64,000 bases of DNA, taken from contig CAJQUN010000015.1 in assembly GCA_907163345.1 (NCBI GenBank), forward strand, positions 10,572,886-10,636,885, in the 5' to 3' direction. Shown here piece after piece: positions 1 through 11,570 of this stretch (its first letter is position 1; every line of letters begins with the position of its first letter). The notes under the pieces were generated by a model. It searched no databases and had not been told where the DNA came from. It worked only from the letters and a program-made list of their open reading frames with translations. The position numbers and the translations under genes were made by a program. This stretch comes from Haberlea rhodopensis (Eukaryota; Streptophyta; Magnoliopsida; Lamiales; Gesneriaceae).

Positions 1-1254
1 GGCTCGGAGATCGATCGGGCGTTGCAGGGAACAAATTTGGGAGCTGAGCGTCTCCTCGATCGATCGAGCTGAACTCCTGATCGATCGAGGCAACTTCTCG
101 ATCGATCGGTAGAGCCCTCTCGATCGACCGAGAAGGGCAGAGTTTTGGTGCCAATTTTTGGGTGCATCGCGATCGATCGAGAGGTTTGGCCGATCGATCG
201 CTGAGCATATAAAATGGAATTGTTGGATTGTTGGTATTTTGTTGGGATTTAGTGATAGACTATTATATGTCTTCTAATATTGAGTTGTACAATTGTCTAG
301 AGCCTTCCCAGGTGGCAGCACAACGCAGGGGATAAAGTCCTGCAACATCTCATATTTTTGGAAGAAAGGTACGTAGAGAGACGTACGGGCATCAAACGGT
401 AACATGTATTTTTACATACATATTGGATTATGCATTGTGGTTGCATATATATATTGGATGCTTGGTGTATATCATGGTGAGTCGTTGTTATATTCCAGTG
501 ATGATTTTAATGCTTTGCCGCTGTCATTTCGAAGCGATGATAGAATACTTGCCGCTGTCATATCGTAGCGATGATAGAATATTTGCCGCTAATATATCGA
601 AGCGATGGTAAATGCCGCTGTCACATTGAAGCGAGGGATATTAATGCCGATGATATGTCGAAGTGATGGGTATTAATGCCGATGTCATGTCGAAGCGAGG
701 TGCAATAAAATACACTGTTATAACAAAACTGAGATTGGTTATTGGTATTGGTGGATCGGATATATGTCATGACCTTTATGGAACTGCATTATAATCTATT
801 GATTATGAATATGAGTTATGGAACAGGGAGAACCAAAGGGAGCATGTTAAATGCATGTGAATACAGGAAGAATTTTGTATTAATGGTTTTATGCATTTTT
901 ACATTATAATCATGTTGTTGTGAATATGGTTATTATATGCTCATGGTTTGGGGTTGTTCCTGTAGGAGCTTTTGGCATGGAGGGATAAGACCAGGGTTGA
1001 TGCAGTGAGCTGTGTCGGAGTGCTACTGATATAGAAGGACATGAATCTTTTGTATAGTTTCTACACATGGTAGAGTAAATATATAGCCTTTACATTCATT
1101 TTGTGGGAATGTAATTAATTTCTTTTTGGAAATTTTATTTTGGCATTGTAATCCTTAAGCTCAATGCGTCAACATGAACCCTTTAACTCTAATGAATGTA
1201 TGTTTAGCTCTCTTTATGTCATTAAATCTACATTTAGGGTAGCGAGACCTTACA
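1..1254 (+). repeat. Left LTR of element E (truncated by the window edge)
   Basis: The R-U5 part of an LTR in plus sense. In order it has a CGATCGATCG island (about 1-200), a block with CCCAGGT and GGATAAAGTC (about 308-345), the ACGTAC hairpin (369-386), a tandem GCCGCT...AGCGATG hairpin repeat (about 510-700), and an end in CCTTACA at 1254. It closely matches LTR L (56965-60699, opposite strand) in order and sequence. The usual tRNA-iMet primer site does not follow the end; compared with element F, the first ~95 bases of leader are missing. The exact 3' end is inferred from LTR ends elsewhere in the window. Confidence 0.6.
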
Positions 1255-2076
1255 ATATACTTATGTGCATAGTTTGATATGATGTCATGAACGAAATGTG
1301 TTATTGCTAATCATCGTGGTTGCAGGATCGTATGGAATACGATGAAAGTGATGTTGAGAAATAACCAGTGATACAATGAACATACGCACCGAGGGTGGTA
1401 TTATTGAAGGGTGCTATCAACTGTAATGTATTTAAATAGCATATCATAGATTTAACTGTTTTGACATTAATGATGTTGACTCTGGATGAGCGACGACTGA
1501 TATGTTATGTTGATAGGTACTCGTAATTTGATGTGGTGATTGGTGAAAGAATAAATGATATTGATTGAAATGATATGCACCCTGTATATGAAACAAGTGC
1601 TAAGAAATCTAATTTTATAGGGAAATCAGAAAATGAGAAACGTGATGTGTTGTCTGAGGACAGGAAGTTGTGGACATTGATGTGTGGTCAATATGTGACG
1701 ACAGATGATGTGATGATCGGGTATTGTGAATATGAAAATGCAGGTGTATGTGAATGTACACATGCATTGATATTGACTTGTCGTTGTGATATGTGAATAA
1801 TTGATATTGTCATTATGCGTACAAGTTATTGTGATTATTGTGATGCTATGGTTATATCGAATAGCGATGGATTAAAATATTTGCCGTTATATTATCGAGC
1901 GTTGAATCAAGATATTTGTCGATGTCATATCGTAGTGTGGGATCCTGATATGTCGAAGCGAGGGATATCATTGAGCATTCAATAACTCGAAGCGAGGGAT
2001 ATTATTGAGCCGCTGATATAATGTAGTAGGGATTGTAGAGATTATGAGATGTTATGTATTTTGGAGATCATTGTGA

Positions 2077-2156
<80 letters not shown>

Positions 2157-5100
2157 AGCGGCGATGGATCAGAATATTTGTCGTTGTCTTATCGAGCGAT
2201 GGATCAGGATATTTGCCGCTGTCCTATCGTAGCACGGGTCGCTGATATGTCAAAGCAAGGGATATCTATGGAGCCGTCGATAATTCGAAGCGAGGGAAAT
2301 TATTGAGCCGCTGATATGCAGGATATTTGTCGCTGTCTTCTCAAACGATGAATCAGGATATTTGTCGATGTCATATCGTAGCGCGAGACGATGATATGTT
2401 GACACATGTGATATCATTGAGCCGCCGATAACTAGTAGTGATGGATTATGCCGTTGTATACGTAGCGATGTTATACCGATGTATACGTAGCAATGATGTT
2501 ATGTCGTTGTACATAGCGATGAATTGTGTCGTCGTATATGTAGCGAGAGAATATACTGCTATATACGTAGTTTTGATGTTATGTCGTTGTATGTTAGCGA
2601 TGGATTGTGCCGTTGTATACGTAGCAAGGGATTATACCGCTATTTACGTAGCGATGATGTTATGCCGTTGTATACATAGCGATGGATTGTGCCGCTGTAA
2701 ACGTAGCGATGGATTGTGTACCGCCATTGGCGATGAGTATTGATTGTGTACTATCATTGGGCGAGGAGTATTGTGTACCACGGTTGGGCGATGGAAACTA
2801 TTATATTGTTGTTGTGTTAGCAATGTATATGGATGACGTGTTGATTTCATATAGCAGTAAACATTGTGTTAATTGTACCGTCACGGATTGACGAGGATAT
2901 TATGAATGTCACGTGTTGACATGTGCCGTCACGGGTTGACTAGGATATTATGAATGTCACGGGTTGATATGTATTGTCATAGGTTGACGAGGTATTTTAT
3001 GATGATACGGTATGACGACGGCGATGAGTGACGTCTATCGCTGTTGCGATGAATAATACATATATAGATGTATGTGTTGAGTTATGATTTGAGTGTCACT
3101 GATTGGTGTAAGATGGTGTAGGTGTGTCAGTTGACACGAGACCATATGCCGAGCAGGTTCGCTCGATGAATAAATGGTTATGTCATGCATATAAATGTAC
3201 GGCATAGTGTATTGAGGTAATTGTGTTATGAGTAGTGTTACCTTTGGGTATACTCGTTGAGTTGGCTATGGCCACGCGACTTGTAGTATATGTAGTTGTT
3301 GGGAACCTGCATACGTATATCGATGTTGTGTCTAATGGATATAATAGCATGATACATGTCTGAATGTATAGATAAATCCTAATGAGTTAGGATCGATATG
3401 TAGTTGGTTGGGGACATTGGATGTCCGTTGTGTATTGATATTAGAGCAATGTTAGATAATGATCGACTATCTCTAATTGTTTGTACTACGATGAGTAATT
3501 CATGATGTGATTCGTGAATTGTGAGAGTAGTAGTAGTACGGAATAATACGGTATTGTATACCGGGGTTGAACGTATGACACGTCGGTGTTTTTGTATAAA
3601 CCTTAGGAGGTTGCGATTTGCTAGCCAGGTATGATGAATTATCGTTGCGATAATACAGTGAGCTTGTTGTAGCCACTATATTGCTTGTCGGCATCGAGTA
3701 AGGTGAATCATATGATGATACGATGGGAGGTTATAGTGAACTTGGTGTAGTCAATATAACGCTTTTGAGTGAGGTAAGAGATACCTCAAGGGAGCGTTCA
3801 TAAGTATAAATGCGTTGAGGAAATTGTGTTATGACAGCTCAGTTTTGGGAATACCAACGTGAGTGTCAACAAGTTATTGGTATCTCTATGTGAGTATTCT
3901 TGCATTGAGGATGCGATGGTGAACCGTAACCGGAGTTGTGGGATATAGTTAATGTGGTAACACTACTATATCGACTGTATCTCTTGGGGGAGATAGTGTT
4001 GTATGTTGATTTTTGATATGGAGCAATGCTGTCATGGAGACATGTATCGATTGTGGGTTATTTGTGAATCAATCGTGGTAAGCATTACTGGTGATGGACC
4101 TAGTATTTGCTTTGAGTTAAATTGTGAGACGTCTCTAGAGAAATGCTTGAGAGTGTTTGCGTACTATTATGTTAGTACGGAGATCGTTGGAGTTTGTATA
4201 TGTCGTGTATACGGACTTGAGAATAAATGTATCTAGATTGTTTGAACGATGGTTCGAGTTTGGAGAGTCGTGGATCCATGATACTTTCCTTGTAAGGAAA
4301 GAGGTATTGATATACTTGCTTGGAATCTTTTGAAAGATTCGATGAGTCAGTGCTCGTGGTATTGATATTGAATTCACACCATTAGTCGTCAGTTCGTCAA
4401 TCATTATTCTCTACGGTGTGAGAATAACTGAGTGATTGACAGCCGTGCCTGAGGCTTGTGAGTATTATTGGAGATACCCAAGTCAAGTTTGAGTATGCAT
4501 GTGGTGTATTTGGCGTTCAGGCATATATATCGGTATGTATATATGTATGCCAGCATTTTTATGCTTGTTGAATAGATAGTTAGTGTGCTTGGATTGGTGA
4601 ATCTCTTGTAAGAGATTGTAGTATATTTGAGATTGGTGATCTCGATGGGACGACTTATTCTGAGGAATAAATTGTGGGGTTTTGGTTGACATCTGTGAAG
4701 ATGTGTTTTTGTGTTGATCGGTGGCCGTGGGTTGCCCGATTCGAGCTGCAAATGGTGCAACTATTCCTTTGATCAGTAAGATTCCATTATTTGTGATGGA
4801 ATTGGAGAACGAAAACCGAGCCTAGTGTGACTATACTGTTGTATACGGGTGGTTTCCTTCGTAGCAATGTGTATTTTGCATCCTAGATCAAGTTGTAGAG
4901 ATGTCATAAAGGTGATATTTACGTTGGAATCAGGAATGGTTCGAGTAAATAACAGTTAAGGTTAATCGACTTCTTTTGGTTAGTTAACATCGATGTATGT
5001 TAACATCCTTTTGAAGATTGTGATGGTTTGGGAGGATATCTCCATTCCAGAGTTGGGTGCGAGGTCAATGTCCTCGTAGTTGGGGTTTCGTTCATGACGA

Positions 5101-5207
5101 AATCATGAATCGATGCAATGTATCTGAGTTCAATTGCGTGGTTTGTGTGGTACGTTGGGTACTTGTGTACAAATTTTGATGATGAAATTTGATTAATGGG
5201 GGATAAA
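1255..5207 (+). mobile_element. Non-coding internal domain of element E (LARD-like)
   Basis: About 4 kb with no credible reading frame. It is homologous to the inside of element F on the other strand: the stretch near 1295-1340 matches F near 31810-31860, and the GGCCGTG...GTTGCCC block near 4720 matches F near 28580. It consists largely of short stem-loops (see findings), including GCCGYT...AGCGATG repeats at 1850-2720 and CGTCA...TGACG repeats at 2880-3010. A purine-rich tract (5195-5207) abuts the right LTR. Length and lack of genes fit a large retrotransposon derivative mobilised by proteins from another element. Confidence 0.75.
2078..2154. repeat. (AT)n microsatellite
   Basis: An uninterrupted TA dinucleotide run of about 75 bases inside element E. 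It produces repetitive Ile-Tyr reading frames that are not genes. Confidence 0.95.
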
Positions 5208-5472
5208 TGTGATATCCGGATATTAATAATAGTAATCTCATATTTTAATCGAATCATTAATTGATTTTAATTGTGGTAATTATGATATAATTGACGACTT
5301 GAGTTTTTAGGAGTTCTAGATTTATTCTCATTGTCGTGTTGAACCTTGGAATTGTGTTGGTAGTGGGATTTGGAGTTTTCTGGAATTTTGGATTGAGGTT
5401 TGAGATGTAATTGAACGAGTGTGAGATTGTATTGAACACTATTGTTATTAAAGAGTTTTGGTGCTAGTATTG
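5208..5472 (+). repeat. Right LTR of element E, first segment
   Basis: Starts TGTGATATCC directly after a purine tract, as expected for a 3' LTR in plus sense. It breaks at 5472, where element A begins, and resumes at 20681. The TSD TATTG (5468-5472) repeats at 20676-20680. Confidence 0.8.
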
Positions 5473-5890
5473 TGTGGGGTCTTCCCACCTTAACAGTGTT
5501 ATAGTGACATAAGAAGGACTAATCATGCATTAGATACATCTTAAGGTTCCGGTTGTTACATGAGCTAACAGGATTACAGGCCAAAATACAAAACTTCAAA
5601 AATAACTCATTACATTCCCAAAAGAATGACAAAATTTAGATTTACACTACTCCTAGAGTAGATACTAGTCATGACTTGAATCCTATACATTCCTGTGTTC
5701 TTCGTAGCTCACTGCCTCAACCCGACCCTTAGTCCTTTAGTCCAAAAGTGTACCTACAAGGACAACACATCATGAGCATATACAATCTTACTTAACATCA
5801 TAAAAACATCATAGTAAATGCATGAAATCTTGGTTAAGTAAATATGCTGGTTATTCATTAACTTCTTTTTGTTGTCCCTGATTCATATTC

Positions 5891-6116
5891 ATGCATATGG
5901 GCATCTTACCCTGTGGCATCTTACCACATCATAAACATCGTATGGCCTCTTACCATATGGGCATCTTACCCTGTGGCATCTTACCACATAATAACATCGT
6001 ATGGCCTCTTACCATATGGGCATCTTACCCCGTGGCATCTTACCACATAATAACATCGTATGACCTCTTACCATATGGGCATCTTACCCCGTGGCATCTT
6101 ACCACATCATAAACAT
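5891..6116 (-). repeat. Tandem hairpin array in the LTR of A
   Basis: Four copies of an about 60-bp unit. Each unit holds short stem-loops with a shared loop: GGG-catctta-CCC, GTGG-catctta-CCAC and ATGG-cctctta-CCAT. Reading frames through it give repetitive Gly-Ile-Leu-Pro peptides and are not genes. Confidence 0.9.
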
Positions 6117-6377
6117 CGTATAAACATCATCATTTCATCGTAAATATTCATGCGATAAATGCAAAGTCATAGTGTAGAGATGTGTTTTACCGTCCGATGC
6201 TCGTACGTCTCTTACGTACCTTTTCAAAAGGAGGAGGAGTCAACAGACTTTATCTCCTTATGCTGGTACCTGGGATGGTTCTACAAGACCACATAATACC
6301 ATATTAGATGCCTCAATATCATCTCATACCATAAACTTAACAAAATAAATCATCAATTTATTTTTCAACATTCTGCC

Positions 6378-6603
6378 TCTCTCGATCGATCGGCCCCAAG
6401 GTCTCGATCGATCGAGAAAACATGCTTAAACAGTGCTCAACACTCTGCCTCGATCGATCGATCGAAATATTTTACCGATCGATCGAGGAGCTTCACCGAT
6501 CGATCCGAAAATCCTTCGATCAATCGACGCCTGAATTTCAAACCATGCTTAAAAGCTTCTGCCTCGCTCGATCGATCGGTACAAGAATCTCGATCGATCG
6601 AGC
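6378..6603 (-). repeat. CGATCGATCG palindrome island (left LTR of A)
   Basis: Repeated copies of the 10-bp perfect palindrome or near versions, about 20-40 bp apart. The same island recurs in the right LTR of A at 19553-19771. Confidence 0.9.
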
Positions 6604-7519
6604 ACTCTGAAAATCGGGATTTTTCCAGATTTTCGAGGACCTCATTTCATCTCATCAAATCTACTTCATAACACATCATACTTGCTCAAACAAACATGCT
6701 AGGAACTTCATAAAACTTCCATGTAGGTACTTAATCAAAGGTTTAACAAAACCTAAGCTAACATGCATCATAACATCATCAAAATCTTCAACCTCATCCA
6801 ACTTATACAGAAAACAGAGCATGCTCATCTTTGCCCAGATTTTCGAGCACATAGTTTCATAACCAGAAATTTATCACATAAAACATGTAACATGCTCGAA
6901 CTAACATGCTAGTAGCTACATAATATTACCATGCAAGCACCCATACCAAGGTTTCACCCAAACCTATACTAGCATGCATGGAATCATCACCACCAAAACC
7001 AAACCCAAACAAAACTCTGAAAAACAGAGTATTAAAACTTTACCCCTCTTCTTGGTAAGCTTTTGCACACAAAATCACAAGCCTTTCCTTCTCCTATCTG
7101 CAGCTCACTCCATCAATTTTGGGAGAGAAAGAGAGGGAGAAAGAGGTGGAGGAGGGTTGATTGCAAGCAATGAGTGATAGCATGGGTTGGGCAAGTGGGG
7201 GGTATGGGTTGAACAAGTGGGGGAGGGGTGAGGTGACCGAGTGGGTGGGGGGGTGGTGTGGGTAGGGTGGTCATGTGGTGTTTAATTGTGTCCCGGTATT
7301 TAGTACGATGTATTAAAATATCCTCACTCGATATTTTATAACTTCATTTAATTAATACATCCTTTAAAACACCCAACATGCCCCCTAAATCATAACATCA
7401 TATTATCATTATAATCCCCCAATTGAAATACACCACAACCCTTAAACATATCATAAATCATCATCATAGCACATAATCATATAACATTTCGGGGTATTAC
7501 ATTACTCCCCTACTTATAA

Positions 7520-7537
7520 GATTTCGTCCTCGAAATC
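7520..7537 (-). promoter_or_regulatory. Stem-loop next to the polypurine tract of A
   Basis: GATTTCG and CGAAATC arms around a 4-nt loop, followed toward the LTR by a pyrimidine-rich tract (7502-7512) that reads as a polypurine tract on the coding strand. The tract is the expected plus-strand primer for reverse transcription. The same hairpin lies at the same place in D, F and H. Confidence 0.7.
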
Positions 7538-7545
7538 CACATGCA

Positions 7546-9397
7546 TCACCATATCGAAACTAAACATAAAAACATACCAGAGAATAGTTCCGGATAGTGC
7601 TGCACCATATGCCGTTCCGTCTCCCACGTAGCCTCCTCGACACCCCGACGATCCCACTGAACCTTGACCATCGGTATAACTTTGCTCCGTAGTCTGCGAT
7701 CCTCTTGATCCAGAATCTTGATTGGTCGTTCCACGTAGGACACATCTGAGTCTAACTGAACTTCAGTAGGCTGTAAGACATGAGATGGGTCTGGCTCATA
7801 CTCCGTAACATAGAGACATGGAAAACATCGTGTATGCCAGATAAAGATGGCGGTAGAGCCAAACGGTAGGCCAAAGTACCGATACGCTGCAAAACTTCAT
7901 ATGGCCCAACATACCTCGGAGATAACTTTCCCCGCATACCAAACCGAACCACACCCCTGAAGGGCGAGATCTTTAAGAAGACCCTGTCTCCTAACTAGAA
8001 TTCCAGCTGTCGTCGCCACTTATTGGCATAGGCTGCTTGCCTATCCTGGGCCGCCTTCATCTTTTGGCGTATCATCTTAATCTTTTCTTCCATGTCCTTG
8101 ATCATATCCGGTCCTCCGAACGCTTTGCTAGTCAAGTCCTCCCAATACAGCGGTGACCTACATTGTCGTCCATATTGAGCTTCAAAAGGAGCCATTTGAA
8201 TGCTCGCCTGATAACTGTTATTATAGGAGAACTCCACCAGTGCCAGTGAATCCTGCCATGGAGTATCAAACTCCAAAATACATGCCCTCAACATGTCCTC
8301 GAGCGTCTGAATGGTACGCTCTGTCTGACCGTCTGTCTGAGGGTGATAGGCCGTACTCAGTCTCACCTCTGTACCCAAAGCTGTCTGGAGACCCTCCCAA
8401 AAATGTGAAGTGAACCTCGGGTCTCTGTCAGACACTATCGAGACTGGAATACCATGCAACCTTACCACATCCCGTATATACATCTGGGCCATCTTCAAGT
8501 ATGTGAATGACATATTGTAAGGGATGAAATGAGCCGTCTTTGTCAGTCTATCTACGATCACCCAGATCACATCAAATCCTGAGGCCGTCCTTGGCAAGTG
8601 GGTCACAAAGTCCATAGAGATATGCTCCCACTTCCATTCGGGTACTTCTAAGCTCTTCAGCTCGCCACCAGGCCTCTGCCTCTCTGCCTTTACCTGCTGG
8701 CAGATCAAACATCTTTTAACAAAAGTGATCACATCGCGCTTCATGCGTCTCCACCAGAATTGACCGCATAGGTCTTTGTACATCTTCCTTCCTCCTGGGT
8801 GGATACTGAACCGACTACTGTGAGCTCGCTCCAATATTCCTCTACGCAACTCTGGTGTATCTGGGACTACCCATCGGTTGCCCAGTCTCAAGGAATCATC
8901 CTTAGCCACTCTGAACTTGGATGGCTGACTTTTAAGTACCAATGACGTCCATCTCTGAACCTCATCATCCGACCTCTGGGCCTTCCTGATTGCCTCAAAT
9001 ATATCTGGCTCCGCCAATAAGGTCGACACTCGCACAGGCGACGTGTCTACATCAAAATCATAGCCCAGATGGCAATAAGAAGTCATCATAGCTGATAGAC
9101 TCATAGCATCCTCAGCAGTACTCTTCACCTTCCGACTTAAGGCGTCTGCTATCAAGTTTGCTTTACCCGGATGGTACTCAATCTCACAATCATAATCCTT
9201 AAGCAAATCCATCCACCTTCTTTGCCGCATATTCAACTCTGCCTGAGTGAATAAGAACTTCAGGCTCTTATGGTCCGTAAAGATGGTAAATGAAGTACCA
9301 TAAAGATAATGCAGCCAAATCTTCAAGGCGAAGTTAATAGCCGCCAGCTCCAAGTCATGAACTGGGTATCTGGTCTCATGAGGCTTCAACTACCTCG
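7546..9397 (-). pseudogene. Element A pol: RNase H end, integrase and chromodomain-like tail
   Basis: The 3' third of pol. The long frame (7995-9389) shows RNase H residues (TDHKSL), the integrase zinc-binding HHCC region ending in CLICQQVK, and the DDE core (MDFVTHLP, SDRDPRF, QTERTIQTLED). The C-terminal part with GVEEATWETERHMVQHYPELF-type residues is a chromodomain-like tail, but it lies in two other frames (7546-7743 and 7752-7952). A stop at about 7992 and at least one frameshift near 7745-7800 therefore break it. Upstream it is cut at 9398-9402, the TSD of solo LTR B. Confidence 0.9.
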
Positions 9398-10143
9398 AAG
9401 CATGTAATGCCTCGATATGTTGTATACACGTGTGATATGATTATGGTGTAATTATATCAATTGGCAGTATGATATTGGGGGTTCCAATGGAACCAAGAAT
9501 GAAATAATACATGTATGCAATGATATATGGCAAGGGCAAGGAATGAAACATGGTGTATAATGATTTAATAACATATCAAGTCATGAACTAGTGGACATTT
9601 GATTATGCATGTGAATTTACTTGCAATTGGAATTGCATTTGAATTTAGAGTTCATTTCAATTACATGTTACTTAACATGTAATTACCCCTAAATGACATG
9701 ATAGCAAGTGAATTAGGGAGCTAAGGATCTATATCAAGTGGATTAGAGAGGTGGAATCACATACAACACCACTTTCACCTCAAAATCTCTACAAAGCTCC
9801 TCTCCAAACCCTTAGAGATTTTCTTAGTTGAAGCTTGGTTTTTCACTTGTGATTTGAGCTAGGAAGTTAGGTGAAGTGATTTCTTCACATCTTGGTAAGA
9901 ATTCATAGCTTTACATTGAAATTATGTCATTGGTGTTGCATATGTGAAGTGAACTTTCAAGTGTTCATGTGAAGAATCCTATCATGTTTCTATGCTTTGA
10001 ATTGGAATCTATGATGTTAGAAACATGTTAATATGTTCCTAGGGATTGCAAGAAACATGTTGAAATGGTTCAATATGAGGTATAGGAGAAGAACCATGGA
10101 GATAAGCTTGAAAATCGCCATGTTCTAAACTTTCTGGACATCG

Positions 10144-10353
10144 GCGATCGATCGCGAGCTTTGTGGCGATCGATCGCCGAGGCAGAGTAAATTTTAAGGC
10201 GGTTTATACATGTAGCGATCGATCGGTGAAAATGTGGCGATCGATCGCAAGCAAACAGAGCACTTTGGCGATCGATCGCGAGAGATGGCGATCGATCGCG
10301 AGGGGGCAGAACAGGATGACGATCGATCGGTGAGAAATAGCGATCGATCGCCA
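10144..10353 (+). repeat. CGATCGATCG palindrome island (LTR B)
   Basis: About eight copies of GCGATCGATCG-type palindromes spaced roughly 20-40 bp apart, in the same relative LTR position as in A, D, K and L. Confidence 0.9.
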
Positions 10354-10652
10354 GTGCCAAAATGTTGAAAAATGTTATATTTTTGTAGAATTTGATTTTA
10401 ATGCCTATGATAACATGATATATTGTTGGCATTGTTGTAGCATCATCTCAGGGGACAGGACAACGAGGCACTTAGCCAGTGACGCCTAATTTATCTCGTT
10501 TGTGTCGCAGTATAGGTACGTGTTGACGTACGGAGTATAGATATTGTGTGATGATGTTATGAGATTGATATCATATGAATTGTGTTATGTTGTTATCATA
10601 TGATTGGTAGTATCATATGCCTGTACATTCATGGATATCATATGTATTTGAG

Positions 10653-10808
10653 ATATATGCCTGGTTTGGATATATGCTCGGTTATGTGACATAAAGATAT
10701 ATGCCTGGTTTGGATATATGCTCGGTTATGTGACAGAGAGATATACGCCTGGTTTGGGTATATGCTCGGTTATGCTATATAGCGATATACGCCGGTTTTT
10801 GGGTATAT
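10653..10808 (+). repeat. Four-unit hairpin array with compensatory stems (LTR B)
   Basis: Stems at 10653/10670 and 10697/10714 are ATATAT with ATATAT. Those at 10741/10758 and 10785/10803 are ATATAC with GTATAT. The loop is GCCTGGTTTGG or a close variant, so both arms changed together while the loop stayed. Confidence 0.85.
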
Positions 10809-11354
10809 GCTATGGCTATTATCATTTGAGGACGGTACTATGATATGTGCTGGTAATATGAAGATGTGAGGTGGTTCCACTGACATATTGAGCTGAATAG
10901 GCATATCATTTTAGTCTCGTGATAATAGGGTACTGGTTGAGACATGTCATGACATGGTGCATTTGTGGATGCACGATACAGAACATTCACATGAGATGAT
11001 TTATTGTGCTTTATCATTATTATTGATATTGTGTTTTGATATTGCACTGAGATAGTTGTTTATCTATACTCACGTTTTGTGAATGTTTCTGTAGGATTGC
11101 ATAGACGTGGGAATCGTGAGTCTTATTCCGCTGCGAGGTGAACCACTGCATAGGAGTTGTACTGGCTTAGGTTGTTAATTTTACATGTAATGTATATGTA
11201 GAAAACAAATTTAGTTGGTTTTTGTACTCAGGATTTGGTACTGTAACAACTTAACTAGTAAAATACTCTAAATCAGTGTATGTTCTTACTTAATTCAGAC
11301 TCACATATGTATGTTAACTGGATACATAATGAATTAAGTAACGAGGACCCCACA

Positions 11355-11570
11355 AAGCATAAGCCACCACGTGCTTATCTTGCATCAACACACAGCCCAA
11401 ACCTTGCAGTGATGCATCCGTATACAAGGCAAATCTCTTATTCTCAGACGGAATCACCAACACAGGCACTGTAGTCAAGCGACGCTTTAGTTCTTGGAAA
11501 CTTTCCTCACATGCCTCAGACCAATAGAAGGAAACTCCTTTCTGAGTCAGCTGTGTTAGGGGTTTGGCGA
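11355..11570 (-). pseudogene. Element A pol: RT/RNase H junction
   Basis: A short in-frame piece matching the RNase H start (FALYTDASLQGLGCVLMQ) and the connection domain before it. It is bounded by the TSDs of solo LTR B (AAGCA, 11355-11359) and element C (GGCGA, 11566-11570). It joins 7546-9397 on one side and 15973-16668 on the other, as comparison with the uninterrupted pol of D shows. Confidence 0.92.

Larger units (their letters stand above)
5473..7501 (-). repeat. Element A, 3' LTR (left copy)
   Basis: Runs from TGTGGGGTC to GGTATTACA on the plus strand (2029 bp). It carries a hairpin array at about 5895-6112, the ACGTAC hairpin at 6203-6219, and a CGATCGATCG island at 6378-6603. Its partner is 18642-20675. 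Confidence 0.95.
9403..11354 (+). mobile_element. Solo LTR B
   Basis: Starts TGTAATGCC, ends CCCCACA, is 1952 bp long, and is flanked by a perfect TSD AAGCA (9398-9402 and 11355-11359) inside the pol gene of A. Pol sequence continues exactly across it. It has no internal region, so it is the remnant of LTR-LTR recombination. In plus sense it has a possible TATA (about 9732), a CGATCGATCG island (10144-10353), the ACGTAC hairpin (10516-10531) and a four-unit hairpin array (10653-10808). Confidence 0.93.

Noticed and set aside
2049..2306. Ile-Tyr repeat protein
   Set aside because: Translation of an (AT)n microsatellite.
6378..6603. CRISPR-like array (short palindromic repeats with spacers)
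   Set aside because: The context is a plant nuclear retrotransposon LTR; spacers are not constant in length and no cas genes exist.
6422..6610. Reading frames rich in Arg-Ser-Ile-Asp (DRSRDRS-type) across palindrome islands
   Set aside because: They are translations of CGATCGATCG repeats in LTRs, occur on both strands, and match no protein family.
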